Shown: positions 30,248 through 40,571 of the stretch, in pieces
How the letters are laid out: each line of letters starts with the position of its first letter
Numbering within the stretch: position 1 is the stretch's first letter
Assembly: GCA_902702965.1 (NCBI GenBank)
Contig: CACRXP010000048.1
Coordinates: 1,428,411-1,492,410 of the forward strand
Length of the DNA: 64,000 nucleotides
Direction of reading: 5' to 3'
Source: Spirometra erinaceieuropaei
Lineage: Eukaryota > Platyhelminthes > Cestoda > Diphyllobothriidea > Diphyllobothriidae
Notes under the pieces: model-generated
What the model was told of the DNA's origin: nothing
What the model saw: the letters and a program-made list of their open reading frames with translations, nothing else
Database searches by the model: none
Position numbers and translations under genes: made by a program

Positions 30248-30320
30248 TCTCCGATGGCCTAGCAGTCAGGATTTCCGGTTTTCCCCCAGGCGTCCCAGAC
30301 TCAACCCTCGGTTGCAGGGG
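30248..30320 (+). pseudogene. tRNA-Glu pseudogene
   Basis: tctccgatggcctagcagtc, then ttccggttttcccccagg and ctcaaccctcggttgcaggg follow the tRNA-Glu pattern but break the acceptor, anticodon and T stems. It lies 320 bp upstream of an intact copy. Confidence 0.7.
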
Positions 30321-30529
30321 AAGGGGAATTTCGGTCGACGCTTCTCCTGCTACTTTGATTTTTTCGATCTCTCGTACAGGAACTAACATCTAACGACTGC
30401 GGCACAGGTCCTCTCAGAGTGCCACGAAATTTCCGCGAAGAAACGAAGATGTCTGGTAAAGCCGTAGCTGAAAAGTCGCCAACAAATAACTTTGTCGTTC
30501 ACACTGCCTATTTATTAGGTTTGCGCTGG

Positions 30530-30760
30530 CACAGATGCGTGACTATGCGCGCGCCGCCTGGCATGCACTCTGCGCGATGAAGGCGTCCGCTTAGACGTAT
30601 GCAACTTTAGTATACATATATGCAGGCTGATGCGTGTCCCCGATGGTCTAGCGGTTAGGATTCCTGGCTCTCACCCAGGCGGCCCGGGTTCGACTCCCGG
30701 TCGGGGAGCTAACTTTTAGCAATCTGAACCTCCTAACTATTATTGCTACACTATGACTGA
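30530..30760 (+). repeat. tRNA-Glu cassette repeat, copy 3
   Basis: gactatgcgcgcgccgcctg, ggcatgcactctgcgcgatg and tgcaggctgatgcgtg upstream, and cttttagca then aactattattgc downstream, match the other cassettes. Confidence 0.65.
30637..30708 (+). tRNA. tRNA-Glu (CTC)
   Basis: Identical over all 72 nt to the gene at 9033, with anticodon CTC at 30670-30672 and intact A and B boxes. Confidence 0.93.
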
Positions 30761-30849
30761 CTACTTTTCAGATAATTGAAAGTTTATTTCCTCAACTTCA
30801 AGCTGCTTCTTGATTCAAATTATTGATGGCGAGAGAGTTTTCTATTCAG

Positions 30850-31015
30850 ACTGCCGTTCATAATTATTCGGGAACTAGAAAAAGTTTTTGAAAACCGAAT
30901 TATAGCCCTCATTCGAGTATAAAATTGGAAGATACGTAGTTTTTTAAAGAATAAGCAAGGAAACGAATATTTTTATGCATGTTTTCGATGAAGACTAATT
31001 GAAGTCCAGTCTTAT
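30850..31015. mobile_element. Fragment of a palindromic TA element
   Basis: ttcgggaactagaaaaagtt, then aaaaccgaattatag and tgcatgttttcgatg match the arm of the family; no ends. Confidence 0.6.
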
Positions 31016-32382
31016 ATTCCACAGAATCCATCTATGAGCCAAGAAAGAAATCACGCAAGTGCTCTCCGTCCAATTACTTCCCCTAAACTACTTACGGAGC
31101 GTCTATCCATGCTCCAAAGCTCAGTGCAGAGGTATTTGGAATCTGCATGGAAGCAGTAATTGGGAAGTTAGTCTCAATGAGCCTGAACTCGGAATGCCAA
31201 TCAACCCATGGATTCGTATGGACCCCGTCTATTCGCGGTTCAGAATTTCTAGAATTTTTTGTCCACAGAGTAGCCAATCCAGAGATTCCATTCAATTTCC
31301 CTTGGGGCCAATTGGCTGTACCCTCATGATGTTGTCTCGTGGGGATGCGCAGCGGAAGATTGCATACCTGCCATTTCACCGGGTCGATCTCTCCTTTTAT
31401 AATGTTGTACCGTGTATCTGGCTACTTTGCGTATGTTCGGGTTATGGTTTTAGTCTTTGGGAATATTTTTAATCATGCCCCCCGATGATTCCTAAACGCG
31501 CTCCTTAGCCCCGGTTGAAAGTCCTGATGCCACAGGAGAAAGCAAAGCTTCAGAAAATGTTGAAGGAACAGGAAATTTACGCTGTTGTAGCCACCCATTA
31601 TGGTTTTAATTAGAGTAACCTCCAGTAAATGAAGAACACAGAGGCGGAAATAAGGAAGAGCGTAAATGTTCGCATCTGCCGTAGTACCAAGACTATTTTC
31701 CATATACATGCCAATGTACCGATGTAAATCCTATATACTCTTTTATACACATCAAAACTGTATATGTATGTGTGATCTGAAGAGACTGATATACAGAAGC
31801 TAAGACTTGAACTGTCCTCATAATTATCTTTCCTTATGTGTTACAATTCTTGACTCTGGAATAACCTATTAACTTATTTGCTGCCCATAGTGAATAGAGC
31901 CTATGTTTTGCTGAAAATTTTGAATTTATGATTTCAAAATAAAGCGAATTCCTCTCTGTCTCTCATAGCCCTTGAGCCTGTTTGTGATGGTTTTCTTAGA
32001 TTGCGACTCCAACTCTCACGGTGATGCTCGGCGCCAACCGATTCCGGACGAGGTCCTGCCAGGATAATGGATTGAGTTGCAGATACTTGAAGGAGCTCTA
32101 CAGGGTCTTATTTTAGCGACACTTATATGCGGAAGTATTTACTCCCCATTGTTAAACTGTCACCGTTCCTCACATTGTCTATGCACAAACCTTTGTCCCG
32201 TTTCCCTTAACAATTTTCAGCGTCTTTCTCTCGAGACATAGCACTGTCTGTAAAAAAGATGAGAAAACGCAGTTTTATTATTCCCTTATCCGTGCTAATA
32301 TAACAGAAGACTTCTTGTAGAATTTCACTCAAGCCCATGAGGATGCTGGCCGATTTAAGAATTGAACATAGTTAAGTATGAA
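31016..32382. other. Unassigned 1.4-kb region
   Basis: The frame 31059-31472 is open but has no recognisable features and no clear splice context. Confidence 0.3.
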
Positions 32383-33755
32383 CATTGCGTGACTGATCTC
32401 ATGAAATGTTGGCCAAAATTCTGGAATGTGTTTTCGATTTGGAAAGATTACTTAAGTGGGGTTGTAACACTGATTATCATACGACACAGTCCTATGGTAT
32501 CTTGGACGCGCCAAGATTTCGGCCTTTGATTGATCTTCCTTTCGACCTCCTGCTGAAATCACACGGTAAAAAATAATTATGTTCAGAAGAGACAGTGGCG
32601 AGTGAACGTTCCTTTTGGTAACTTCTCATCAGGCCACTACAGTTACATAGGACGGGGTACAGTGAGTGAAAAAAAACGATAAAAGTTAGTTTTTAAATTC
32701 CAAGATGGGCAAGATCGGAAGGGCGCAGAAAGTTGTATGTGATTAGTCAAATTTTGGCCACGGTAAGCGCGGAGCCTGAACCACATACAACCTTCTGCGC
32801 CCTTCCTCTCTTGCCCAGCCTGGAATTTAAAAACTAACTTTTATCGATTTTTTTTTCACTCACTGTATCTCATCCTATGTAACTGTCTTGGCCTGATGAG
32901 AAGTTACTGAAAGGAACGTTCGCTCGCCACTGTCTCTTTGAAACATAATTATGGGGATTTTTGCAACTTTAGAAAATAATTACTTCGGCGGCATACTTTT
33001 GCACATCGATTTTTGATGGTCTTATAAAGACAAATATATTTTATAGAAAACATTTATGAAGCGTGTTCGCTTTTATTCTTTTGGTAGAAAATCACATTGT
33101 CTTTACATTTTATATTCGAAGAAAGTGTATATTTAGGTTTCGAAAACGTTTCTCAATTTTTGAATAGTTTTGAGCCAGATCAGCCGTTGCATTGGCGTTT
33201 AGCGAGTTCAGTCTACAAGAGGTATGTTTTCCGCATAGGGAGTATCATATACTCCTGTATACCTTTAAGAAGATACCATAGAGAGTTGATGAAATTTTGC
33301 AATGGATGCCGACTATGTTGTGCATTTCTAGAGGAGCACTGGTAAACGGGCATGTGCGATACTGCATGTATGAACATAATTAAAAACTTTTTTAAAACCG
33401 AAAAATAACATTTCTTAGAGATCAAAGTGTGAACAAAATGAAATTTTTTATCAAACGAGTGAAAGAAAGCATTTCTTTTTACATTTTTTTCTATAAAACA
33501 TGTTTGAATTTATAAGACCACCGGAAAACAATGTGAAAAATGCATTCTTAATTAGGTGGTCATTTTTTACCGAGTGTAGTTTCTGCGGGAGGTCAAAAAG
33601 AAGTTTATTCAAAACCTGACATCTTGACAAGTCTGAATTACCACAGGAATATGCTGCAGGTTAGTCAGTGTTACAAGCCCATCTAAGTAATTCATCCTAA
33701 TCGAAAGCGCATTTCAGAATTTCGGCCAACATTTCATGACACAGGTCACGCACTC
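32383..33755. mobile_element. Palindromic TA-family element with nested insertion
   Basis: Ends cattgcgtgactgatctcatg and the inverse at 33731-33755, most like the copy at 21490. About 1.0 kb after removing the 364-bp insert and one target copy. The flanking TA is not preserved. Confidence 0.75.
32581..32944. mobile_element. 364-bp palindromic element with 8-bp target duplication
   Basis: Inverted arms of about 150 bp (starting agagacagtggcgag; inner parts gggcgcagaa.gttgtatg). ATAATTAT occurs on both sides (32573-32580 and 32945-32952). Eight-base duplications fit hAT-type elements, but the end sequence is not diagnostic. It lies inside the TA element at 32383. Confidence 0.7.
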
Positions 33756-33924
33756 CACATCTACGTGAGCAGGTTCCATCACTCAGAAGGTGGTAGACGT
33801 GTCCTGACGTATGGCCTGCAGGTGTACGCTGCACGCGGGGAAGACATGTACCATTGCAAGAGACAGTTCACATTGTCAATAGAAGCGATGAGACGAGTCC
33901 CAGGAAGCAGTACTGAAGAAGGAG

Positions 33925-34068
33925 ACACGATCGCTGGGACAGGAGCTTTATTAGCCTGACGTTTCGGATCCCTGCTCGAACCCATCATCAAAGACAAAAC
34001 GAATACGGGTGGTTCATGCATAAGGGACTGCAGTATTTATAGGATGCAGTAGCCATGCTACCGCATAC
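33925..34068 (-). mobile_element. Penelope-like element 3' end
   Basis: Non-coding sequence after the GIY-YIG frame, matching 14420-14600 (including cccagcgatcgtgt) and containing the hammerhead below. Confidence 0.7.
33954..33995 (-). ncRNA. Hammerhead ribozyme of a Penelope-like element
   Basis: In reverse: GTCT, TTGATGA (33991-33985; one change from CTGATGA), T, stem II GGGTTC/GGATCC (all paired, two G-U), GAAAC (33965-33961), GTC (33960-33958), AGGC. Compared with 14525, stem II bases change but pairing is kept. Confidence 0.7.
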
Positions 34069-34617
34069 CTATGAATATTCACGGCTCCCCTCCCCCCCCC
34101 CTTCATCAGGGATCGTTGCACGTGGTGTGATGGCGACATTCGCGTCCATAATTTCTGCAATTTCATCACGTACGTTTGATGTTGGTGTGATGCTTGCTCG
34201 ACCATCTGACGCGCTGAACCTGGTGCTGAGAAAGGTGTTCATCTGTGCGCTCGCCGCGTGGCCAATTATTTCGCGTAGGCAAAGTCTCAGCACCGAGTAT
34301 GGAATGGGATGATCATTGCACTTGTTAATGGCCTGGAGGCCATTAAACCATGACTCAAGCAGCTCCCGGCTCACGCTGTTTTGACCTCTTGCGAGAATTT
34401 CGGCCTCGTAAAATTTGAATGCGTGGCCGGATCCCGTCAAATGAGCCGCAACTTGAGAGCGAGAGGTATTTTTCCGCACCGCTGCAGCGTGTTCGGCCAA
34501 TCGCGTTCGGAACTGTCTTCTGGTTTCTCCGATGTAGTTGTTTTGTCTGCAACTGCAGCAGATCCTATAGACGACTCCAGGCGTTTCTTGTCGTGGCAGC
34601 GGGTCTTTCGGTTTCAT
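34069..34617 (-). pseudogene. Penelope-like element, GIY-YIG endonuclease C-terminal domain
   Basis: 182 open codons in the minus direction, part of a longer element whose reverse transcriptase is missing. GVVYRICCSC and NNYIGETRRQFRTRLAEH are the GIY and YIG strands (the second Gly of GETG is Arg-flanked). SGHAFKFYEAEILARG and LLESWFNGLQAINKC follow, the last being the region with the usual metal-binding Glu and a conserved Asn. The tail ASDGRASITPTSNVRDEIAE is also in the copy at 14234-14422. This is the most complete GIY-YIG module in the window. Confidence 0.85.
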
Positions 34618-34719
34618 TAACTGACGCTTGATGACGCAACCATTTGGCGAAAGGACTCTTATTCTATTATGACATGTTACTGGATCGCTACTTATCCTGT
34701 ATAGCGTATCCTGACGGGG

Positions 34720-35315
34720 GGACGGTGAGGGTTAATTGCATGCGTGGGTGATGAGGAAGTGCCCGAATACGCGTGCCACACGAAAGGATGTGTATTCTCT
34801 GGCATGCGACGTCCGTACTTCACATCGGCGACGATCGTACCGATCGCATGTCTGCTGCAGATGAGGGGCAGGATGTTAGGAGGGGAGGATGCGCGTGTTG
34901 AATTGGTCTGCGCGGGCATGAACAGGAGGAAAGGGTGATGATACTGTGTCTGTACTGTGGTTTAAACTGAAAACTTTCACTGAAGTGCGTGTGGTCGAGT
35001 GGGATCATGCGATGAGACAGTACCGATGGTGGCGACGATCTGTGTGCGGATCAGTGGGTTTGGTGAGTTCACATGACGGCACATGCCCGGCCAATGGAAT
35101 GTGCATTCTGAACGTCAGTTGGTCGCGCGGGCATGTTGGCAGGTGTTGGGTTTTTGCAGCATTATTCAGTGGTAATCGAGATTTGATTGGTTTGACTTGA
35201 TTTTCTGTGACACCCGTCTTACACATTGTTTTTTTCATGATGTTATTGTAACCAAAAGGGAGTTAAAAGACGCTCGCCTACCTTTCCCTTGATAAAACCG
35301 AAATGAACTGAACTG
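34720..35315 (+). mobile_element. CR1-like LINE 3' end
   Basis: Ends aaaagggagttaaaagacgc, tcgcctacctttcccttgat, aaaaccgaaatgaactgaactg, the same arrangement as the tails at 50690 (minus) and 58100: a short inverted GGC..GCC, then CCCT, then a tetra/pentamer TGA(A)C repeat. No coding sequence was identified upstream; the 5' limit is a guess. Confidence 0.5.
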
Positions 35316-35559
35316 CATTTCCCTTCGTTCGGGCCTGTCCTGTGCGAAGGATTTCACAGATCGTGACCCCAGCTTTCACAACAGTGCGCAGTGTCTCCCA
35401 ACTCCAGTTTATATATTCTCAGGTTAAAGGATTACTTTACAGATACCGGAGGTAGATTTTCTGGATGTTCTTGCAACGACAATTTTGTCCGCCTTGTCCA
35501 CAAGCACTCGTAGCGGTGCAACAATTTTATGGTCGTTTCTGCAGATGTTCATCTTCCAT

Positions 35560-36090
35560 AATAATCACCTGCCCCTTCAGAGCATCCGTATCAGCCTCAA
35601 CATGGCGTGGATGACGAACGCAGTTAGATTATGCGTATGCAGGCGGCATGCACTCTACGCATCGAAGAAGTCCATTCAGCTGTATTCAACTGAAGTCTAA
35701 TGTGCATATGATGCAGGCTAGTGCGTGTCCCCGATGGTCTAGCGGTTAGGATTCCTGGCTTTCACCCAGGCGGCCCGGGTTCGACTCCCGGTCGGGGAGC
35801 CGCCTTTTAGCACAGACTGGCATCCGTGCTCGACTTGCTGAGTTTGCTATCTGAAACTCCTCACAAGTATCGAATGCTCCAAATGATACCTAATTAGCTA
35901 GTGTGCAGTTTATCTCCACGCCACCGGGCTTCTCTTTGTGCAGCGTTATTGGTTCCAAAAGCGTTCTCTTTTCAGGTCACCGTGCACGCTCAAACATGCA
36001 AAATATTTTTTCGAAACAACATCGCGCGGCTTTACCAGGTTGGATCCTTCTTCGCTGTCAAGCTTCAAGAATTAAGCAAGTACACCACTG
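35560..36090 (+). repeat. tRNA-Glu cassette repeat, copy 4
   Basis: Upstream atgcaggcggcatgcactct and caactgaagtctaatgtgc, downstream ccttttagcacagactggc and the distal ggtcaccgtgcacgctcaaa block match copies 1 and 2. Confidence 0.7.
35728..35799 (+). tRNA. tRNA-Glu (TTC)
   Basis: Differs from the 9033 gene at one base: the loop reads CTTTCAC, anticodon TTC (35761-35763), which reads GAA rather than GAG. All stems and internal promoter boxes are intact. Confidence 0.92.
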
Positions 36091-38850
36091 TGAGCCGATG
36101 GTAGCGAGACCCTCTGTAATTTTAACCGCGCAGGTTTGAAGAAATATTGCCCTTTGTAGTGAATTCACTCTGTCGTATATCGCACAAATTTTATTTTCGT
36201 ATAGTTAAATGTAGGATGTGTGCCCTGTACAATACATTTCCGGCCGATTAGAATCAAAAGAAATTCATTCATCTCTAGGCTGAATACTGGTCTTGTTTAA
36301 GTGGGTCATTTATGCGGCCACGTGGAGGGCACTTTAACGCACGTCAGACCGATATTCAATAGATACATCCGTGTGACTGCAGTACGCTACCCATTTCCCT
36401 TTTTCATGCTTTTCTGTGATAAAATATGTCATTTATATAAGTAAAAAATTTGTTTTAGTCTCTAGAAATGGACTTAAAAGAATGGCACATAACCCTAGTA
36501 GTACTGAATAGCTACCTGATGCGCTCTTATTGCGGGAATCTTGCGATTGGGCTATTTCGTCACATGATTGGACGGCGAGTTTATCGATTTCCCACAATCA
36601 TTGGCTGGCGCGCTTAAGTTATCAGTGATCCCACGCGTATGCTCATCGCTATTATTGCGTGCATATCGCGTGCGGCGTGTGCTATGAAGTGCTCTCTGCT
36701 TCCCTCTGTTAAACCCTTATTTGATTCATTAACCCATCCGTTTTTACGTTTGGAATGTTTAGGTACGAATGTCAACGCACTTTTAGGTGGCATTTGAAGA
36801 AGAACGAGGAAATGTCAAGAGAAATAGACGCAGAAGTGGATCTGCTGTTTGGCGGTAGCAGACGTTATCGAGCGGACTCATCATACCGGGAGTCGTCCGC
36901 TGGCAACTCAGTGGACGTCCAGGGGTTTTCGTTTTCGCTGTAAGGGATTGTAGGTCACTAGCGAAGCTCGAACTTGAGAGGAGAAAATTTGTGCAGATCC
37001 TGAAATCCTTATAACATAAATGCCGACTTGCTGAACATTAATCATTTCGCTCGGTACGCAGACAGACCTGAAGAGATCTTGAACAGGTCTGTTGGATTGG
37101 AGAAAAGTGAGACTGGGCCTTACAGTTCCGAGTCTTCTTCGCATTTGCAAAGACAATCCATAAAATTGGGAAGTCTCCAAACCTCCAGCGGCCTTGTTAC
37201 ACCTTTGCGTATTTATGTGTTCCTTCTCGTGGAGAATGACTGACGTTTGGAACAGGTTTTCAAAAGACGTAATCTTAGTAGGCACAGGAGGCGCATTTAA
37301 ACGCAATCACGATGTACGCCAACTTGACTAATATCGTCCAGATGGGGCGAAAGATGCTCTTATGTCCGGTGGGGGCTTTCCTCACACCGGCGGCTAAGAT
37401 GGATGCGCATTATTATACCTCCATTATTGCACTTGTTAGGTTGTCTGTGTTGAACTTCATGCATTCCACACTAATTTTGTGTACAACAACAGTGCTAACG
37501 AAACCACCATGATGATATGTTAGTTTTGGCTTGTATACGCGGATGTTCTGTATTCACTAGGATCTTCTAGGGCAGTGCATCTTATCCTCACAAGTCCCAC
37601 ACATTGTATAACGTCTCATGAATTCTTTGTGCTCGTTCTCAGGTTCTCCTCGATATTGTATAATACAGGATCTCTTAGGTCTTTGTCGTATTCACAAACG
37701 CGCCGATGACTCGTTTAGTTGTCTCATCTGCCTTGGTTGTATGTTTAGGCCTCCGGTTTAAGAATTTAAGCATATATTTAGGACAGAAAATGCGTACATT
37801 TTCAGGTAAGACTGTTTATTGAGTTGACTGGTCTCTTCAACTTCTTCCTAGATGCCTTCGTCATAATTTTTCGTCAAGCATGTTTAAGTTATCGGCAAGC
37901 GCAGGTCATTTCTCCACATTTTTTCGATAGTTTGCTTAAACAGGGAAAAGAGAGAGAGAGTTACAAACCTATAATGTAAGAGCAGGCTCTGCAGAGGACT
38001 TAGCTTCCAAAATATGTCCTCAACGTATGCGGCTACTTGATAATGAATAAATTCACCAAATTGCGTTTGAGTGTAAAACGCAATTTGCGAGGTTGATGCT
38101 GATGACCACGATCTGGGCCGGTGTTGATGAGTTAGATAAACCGTCGAGACGGCGGGTCGGAAGATTTCCGACGAGAGAGAGATGCAGGCTCTGAAAGTCA
38201 GTTGACAATGACTACGTGGTTATAGACGTTGAAGGAGCTAAACGCCGTGACTCCGAATGTTGCCAACTGACGATTTAACACAGACCCAATCAGCCCAGTG
38301 TGCGTTAGCGTGGGATGGCCGACTGGTGTATTGAGAGTCAGGCTGCAGTGGATCCTTCTTGATGTGGTCGCTATGGCACTCTCGCGCATGTGTGATAGGG
38401 GCCGTCCACTTCCTTTGTGTGAAATCCTGTTATGTTCTGTGTGAGACCAGGTCATGTGTGTGACAGCGGCAGACGGGCTGTGGACTGGTGCCTGGGTCGA
38501 CTATCTCAGTGCAGATTCCTCATTATTAACCATTCGACGCATTTGAATCCATCACAGGTCTCTGAAAGCGGTGGCCTGGAAGACTGTCAAGTGACCGGGT
38601 TAACTGAGTCCTCAGTTCGGTGTTCTGTGTATTTGGGGGGAATGGGCTCACACGTTAGAACCCCCTGTTTGTCACGTACAAATAGGTAGAATTAGTAAGA
38701 CTATAAAGAATTTGCAACCTCACATGGTAGAAGACTTAGTTTTGCATTAGGAAGTTCGTTTTGAGGTTATATAGTCATGTAGCCGGCTTGGCGCTCCAGG
38801 ATATGCCTGTCAAGGCGATATTTAAATATAATCCCAGACTGAGACATTAC
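36091..38850. other. Unassigned 2.8-kb region
   Basis: The frame 36755-36943 (acidic, KKNEEM...EIDAEVDLLFGG) and the minus frame 36908-37306 are open but match nothing I recognise. No repeat partner was noticed. Confidence 0.3.
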
Positions 38851-38859
38851 AGTTGCCCC

Positions 38860-40160
38860 GGGCAGGTCATTGCATGGTCTCACTACATGGTTTAAGAAAA
38901 ATCCTTCCTCACATCAAATCTTTTTGGGGTCACACGCAGTTTGAAGTGGTGTCCCCAGACGTTGGTCGTAATGGCCGGTTGGACAGAGTCATTACACAGA
39001 AGGGCGCGTTCCCAACCGCGTTTGACACGAAACGTCTGTATCAAGTTGGTATAACTCATAGGATATATATTTAGAGAAGTATTGTATGACAGTCCTCCTT
39101 AGCTTCTTACAACTTTTGTGGCTCGCATCTACACCCTTTTAGTTTGCTGCGTGCAGGGTCTCTAGGCCTGGATCATGTACTCAAGATGCGACCTTACAAG
39201 CGTACCAAAGATTTTGGAGAAGCAATCATTGTCGTAGACTGGAAATGCCCGCTTGATGGCGTACAGCACCGGATTTACGGTCTGGACGCCTTACAGCAGT
39301 GTTTAGTAGGCCTTCCGGTGTTCCCTATCCAGATGCCCAGATCTTTTTATGTTTCTGCTTCCCAGAGCGGCATTGCGTCCAAATGACAGAAATGTGTATC
39401 ATGGGCCTGCTTTTGATTTCCAAGACGCAGCGTGACGCATTTGTTCCGGTTAAACGACAGGAACGGTGTGTGGAACCACAATTTCAGTCGACAATGATTT
39501 TCTTTGAAGTCCGCTTCATCGGCATCACGGTGAATGAGTTTCGGGAGTTTTATGTCATTTGCAAACATGACGCACTCACAGTCCAATATTGTACACAATC
39601 ATTAATGAATAGGGGGAGGGCCATCGGCCTCAGCACTGAACATTGTAGAACTACACTCTATGACCCCGCGCTTTGATTGCTGTTTCGCTACAAAGACTAC
39701 TTCGGAATGACCGACGAGGAAAGTTTCCACTCATTTAAGAAGTTTGCTTTGTACATCCATTACGCTGGTGCGGAGCACTATCGAGGGCTGAGTACAATCA
39801 ATGCATGAAATATCCACGGTGTATTTTTCATCGAGTGCTCATGTTCAGTTTTGGACAGCGTAAAACAAGCTCGTTACACACGACCTTCCCCTTCAAAAGC
39901 CGTATTTCTTGTTGGAGAGAAAGTTGTGGGCTTCCGAATAATTTCTCAATGTCTTTTTTTGTAACAGACTGATGTCAGGCTGATGGCTCTCTAAGTGGCC
40001 GCAATTTCACGACCACCCACTTTTGTGCTTCGGTGTAATGTGGGCTGTTTTCCAATCCATGGCAGGAATTCCAGTGCTGAATGATTTCCGACACAAAGCC
40101 GGCGATGTCTTAGACAGTTTTTGAGTAAGTTTAAAGGGCAGATTTTCTGAAAGCTCGTTT
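38860..40160 (-). pseudogene. CR1-like LINE reverse transcriptase fragment
   Basis: In minus order: a WKTAHITP-like stretch near 40050 (frames broken); DCECVMFANDIK (39590-39560), motif C in which FADD has become FAND, a lost catalytic Asp; FNRNKCVTLRLGNQ; and near 39000 HHFKLRVTPKRFDVRKDFS, the C-terminal block seen at 57830 and 51000. Many stops; a decayed copy. Confidence 0.75.
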
Positions 40161-40571
40161 AGACCAGATCTGCATTCCTACAGGTTTTTTGGTTACTAAA
40201 ATTTCGCATCTTCTCCAAATAGAATATTTTGAGAAATTGATAATAATAATAATAATAATAATTTTATCTAATGCCAGTTTACAGGCATTGTCAGGGAAGC
40301 GTTAAACACAAATCCAACCAGCAGTAAAAAAACTCCTGTGGAAAAGCAATAAAAATATAGTTGATGGTGGTTTTATGGTTTGGAATGTTCAGGAGAAAAA
40401 AAACTGCTGGCGGCAAACTTTCGACCGTCAAGAAGGAGGGGTTGCACGGTATCGGAGATGATCAGACGTCAATTCCTTTCATGAAGTTGGGGATAGTTAA
40501 GATATAAGTGCCGAAGAACAACTGCCGCTGATGGCCAACGAAATTGCCCCTGGTGGGCCATGCCATAGTGT

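Noticed and set aside
31059..31472. 137-codon plus-strand frame
   Set aside because: No recognisable motif, repeat relation or splice context; the length is not unusual for chance in this composition.
32890..32920. CTGATGA followed by GAAAG near the end of the 364-bp palindrome
   Set aside because: No stem II can form between the two motifs and no cleavage triplet is placed correctly.
36755..36943. Charged 62-codon frame that could be a small gene
   Set aside because: No family match and no clear promoter, splice or poly(A) context; left as unassigned sequence.
39019..39034. GAAACGTC string as a hammerhead half
   Set aside because: No CTGATGA or stem II nearby; it lies in the decayed C-terminal coding part of a LINE.
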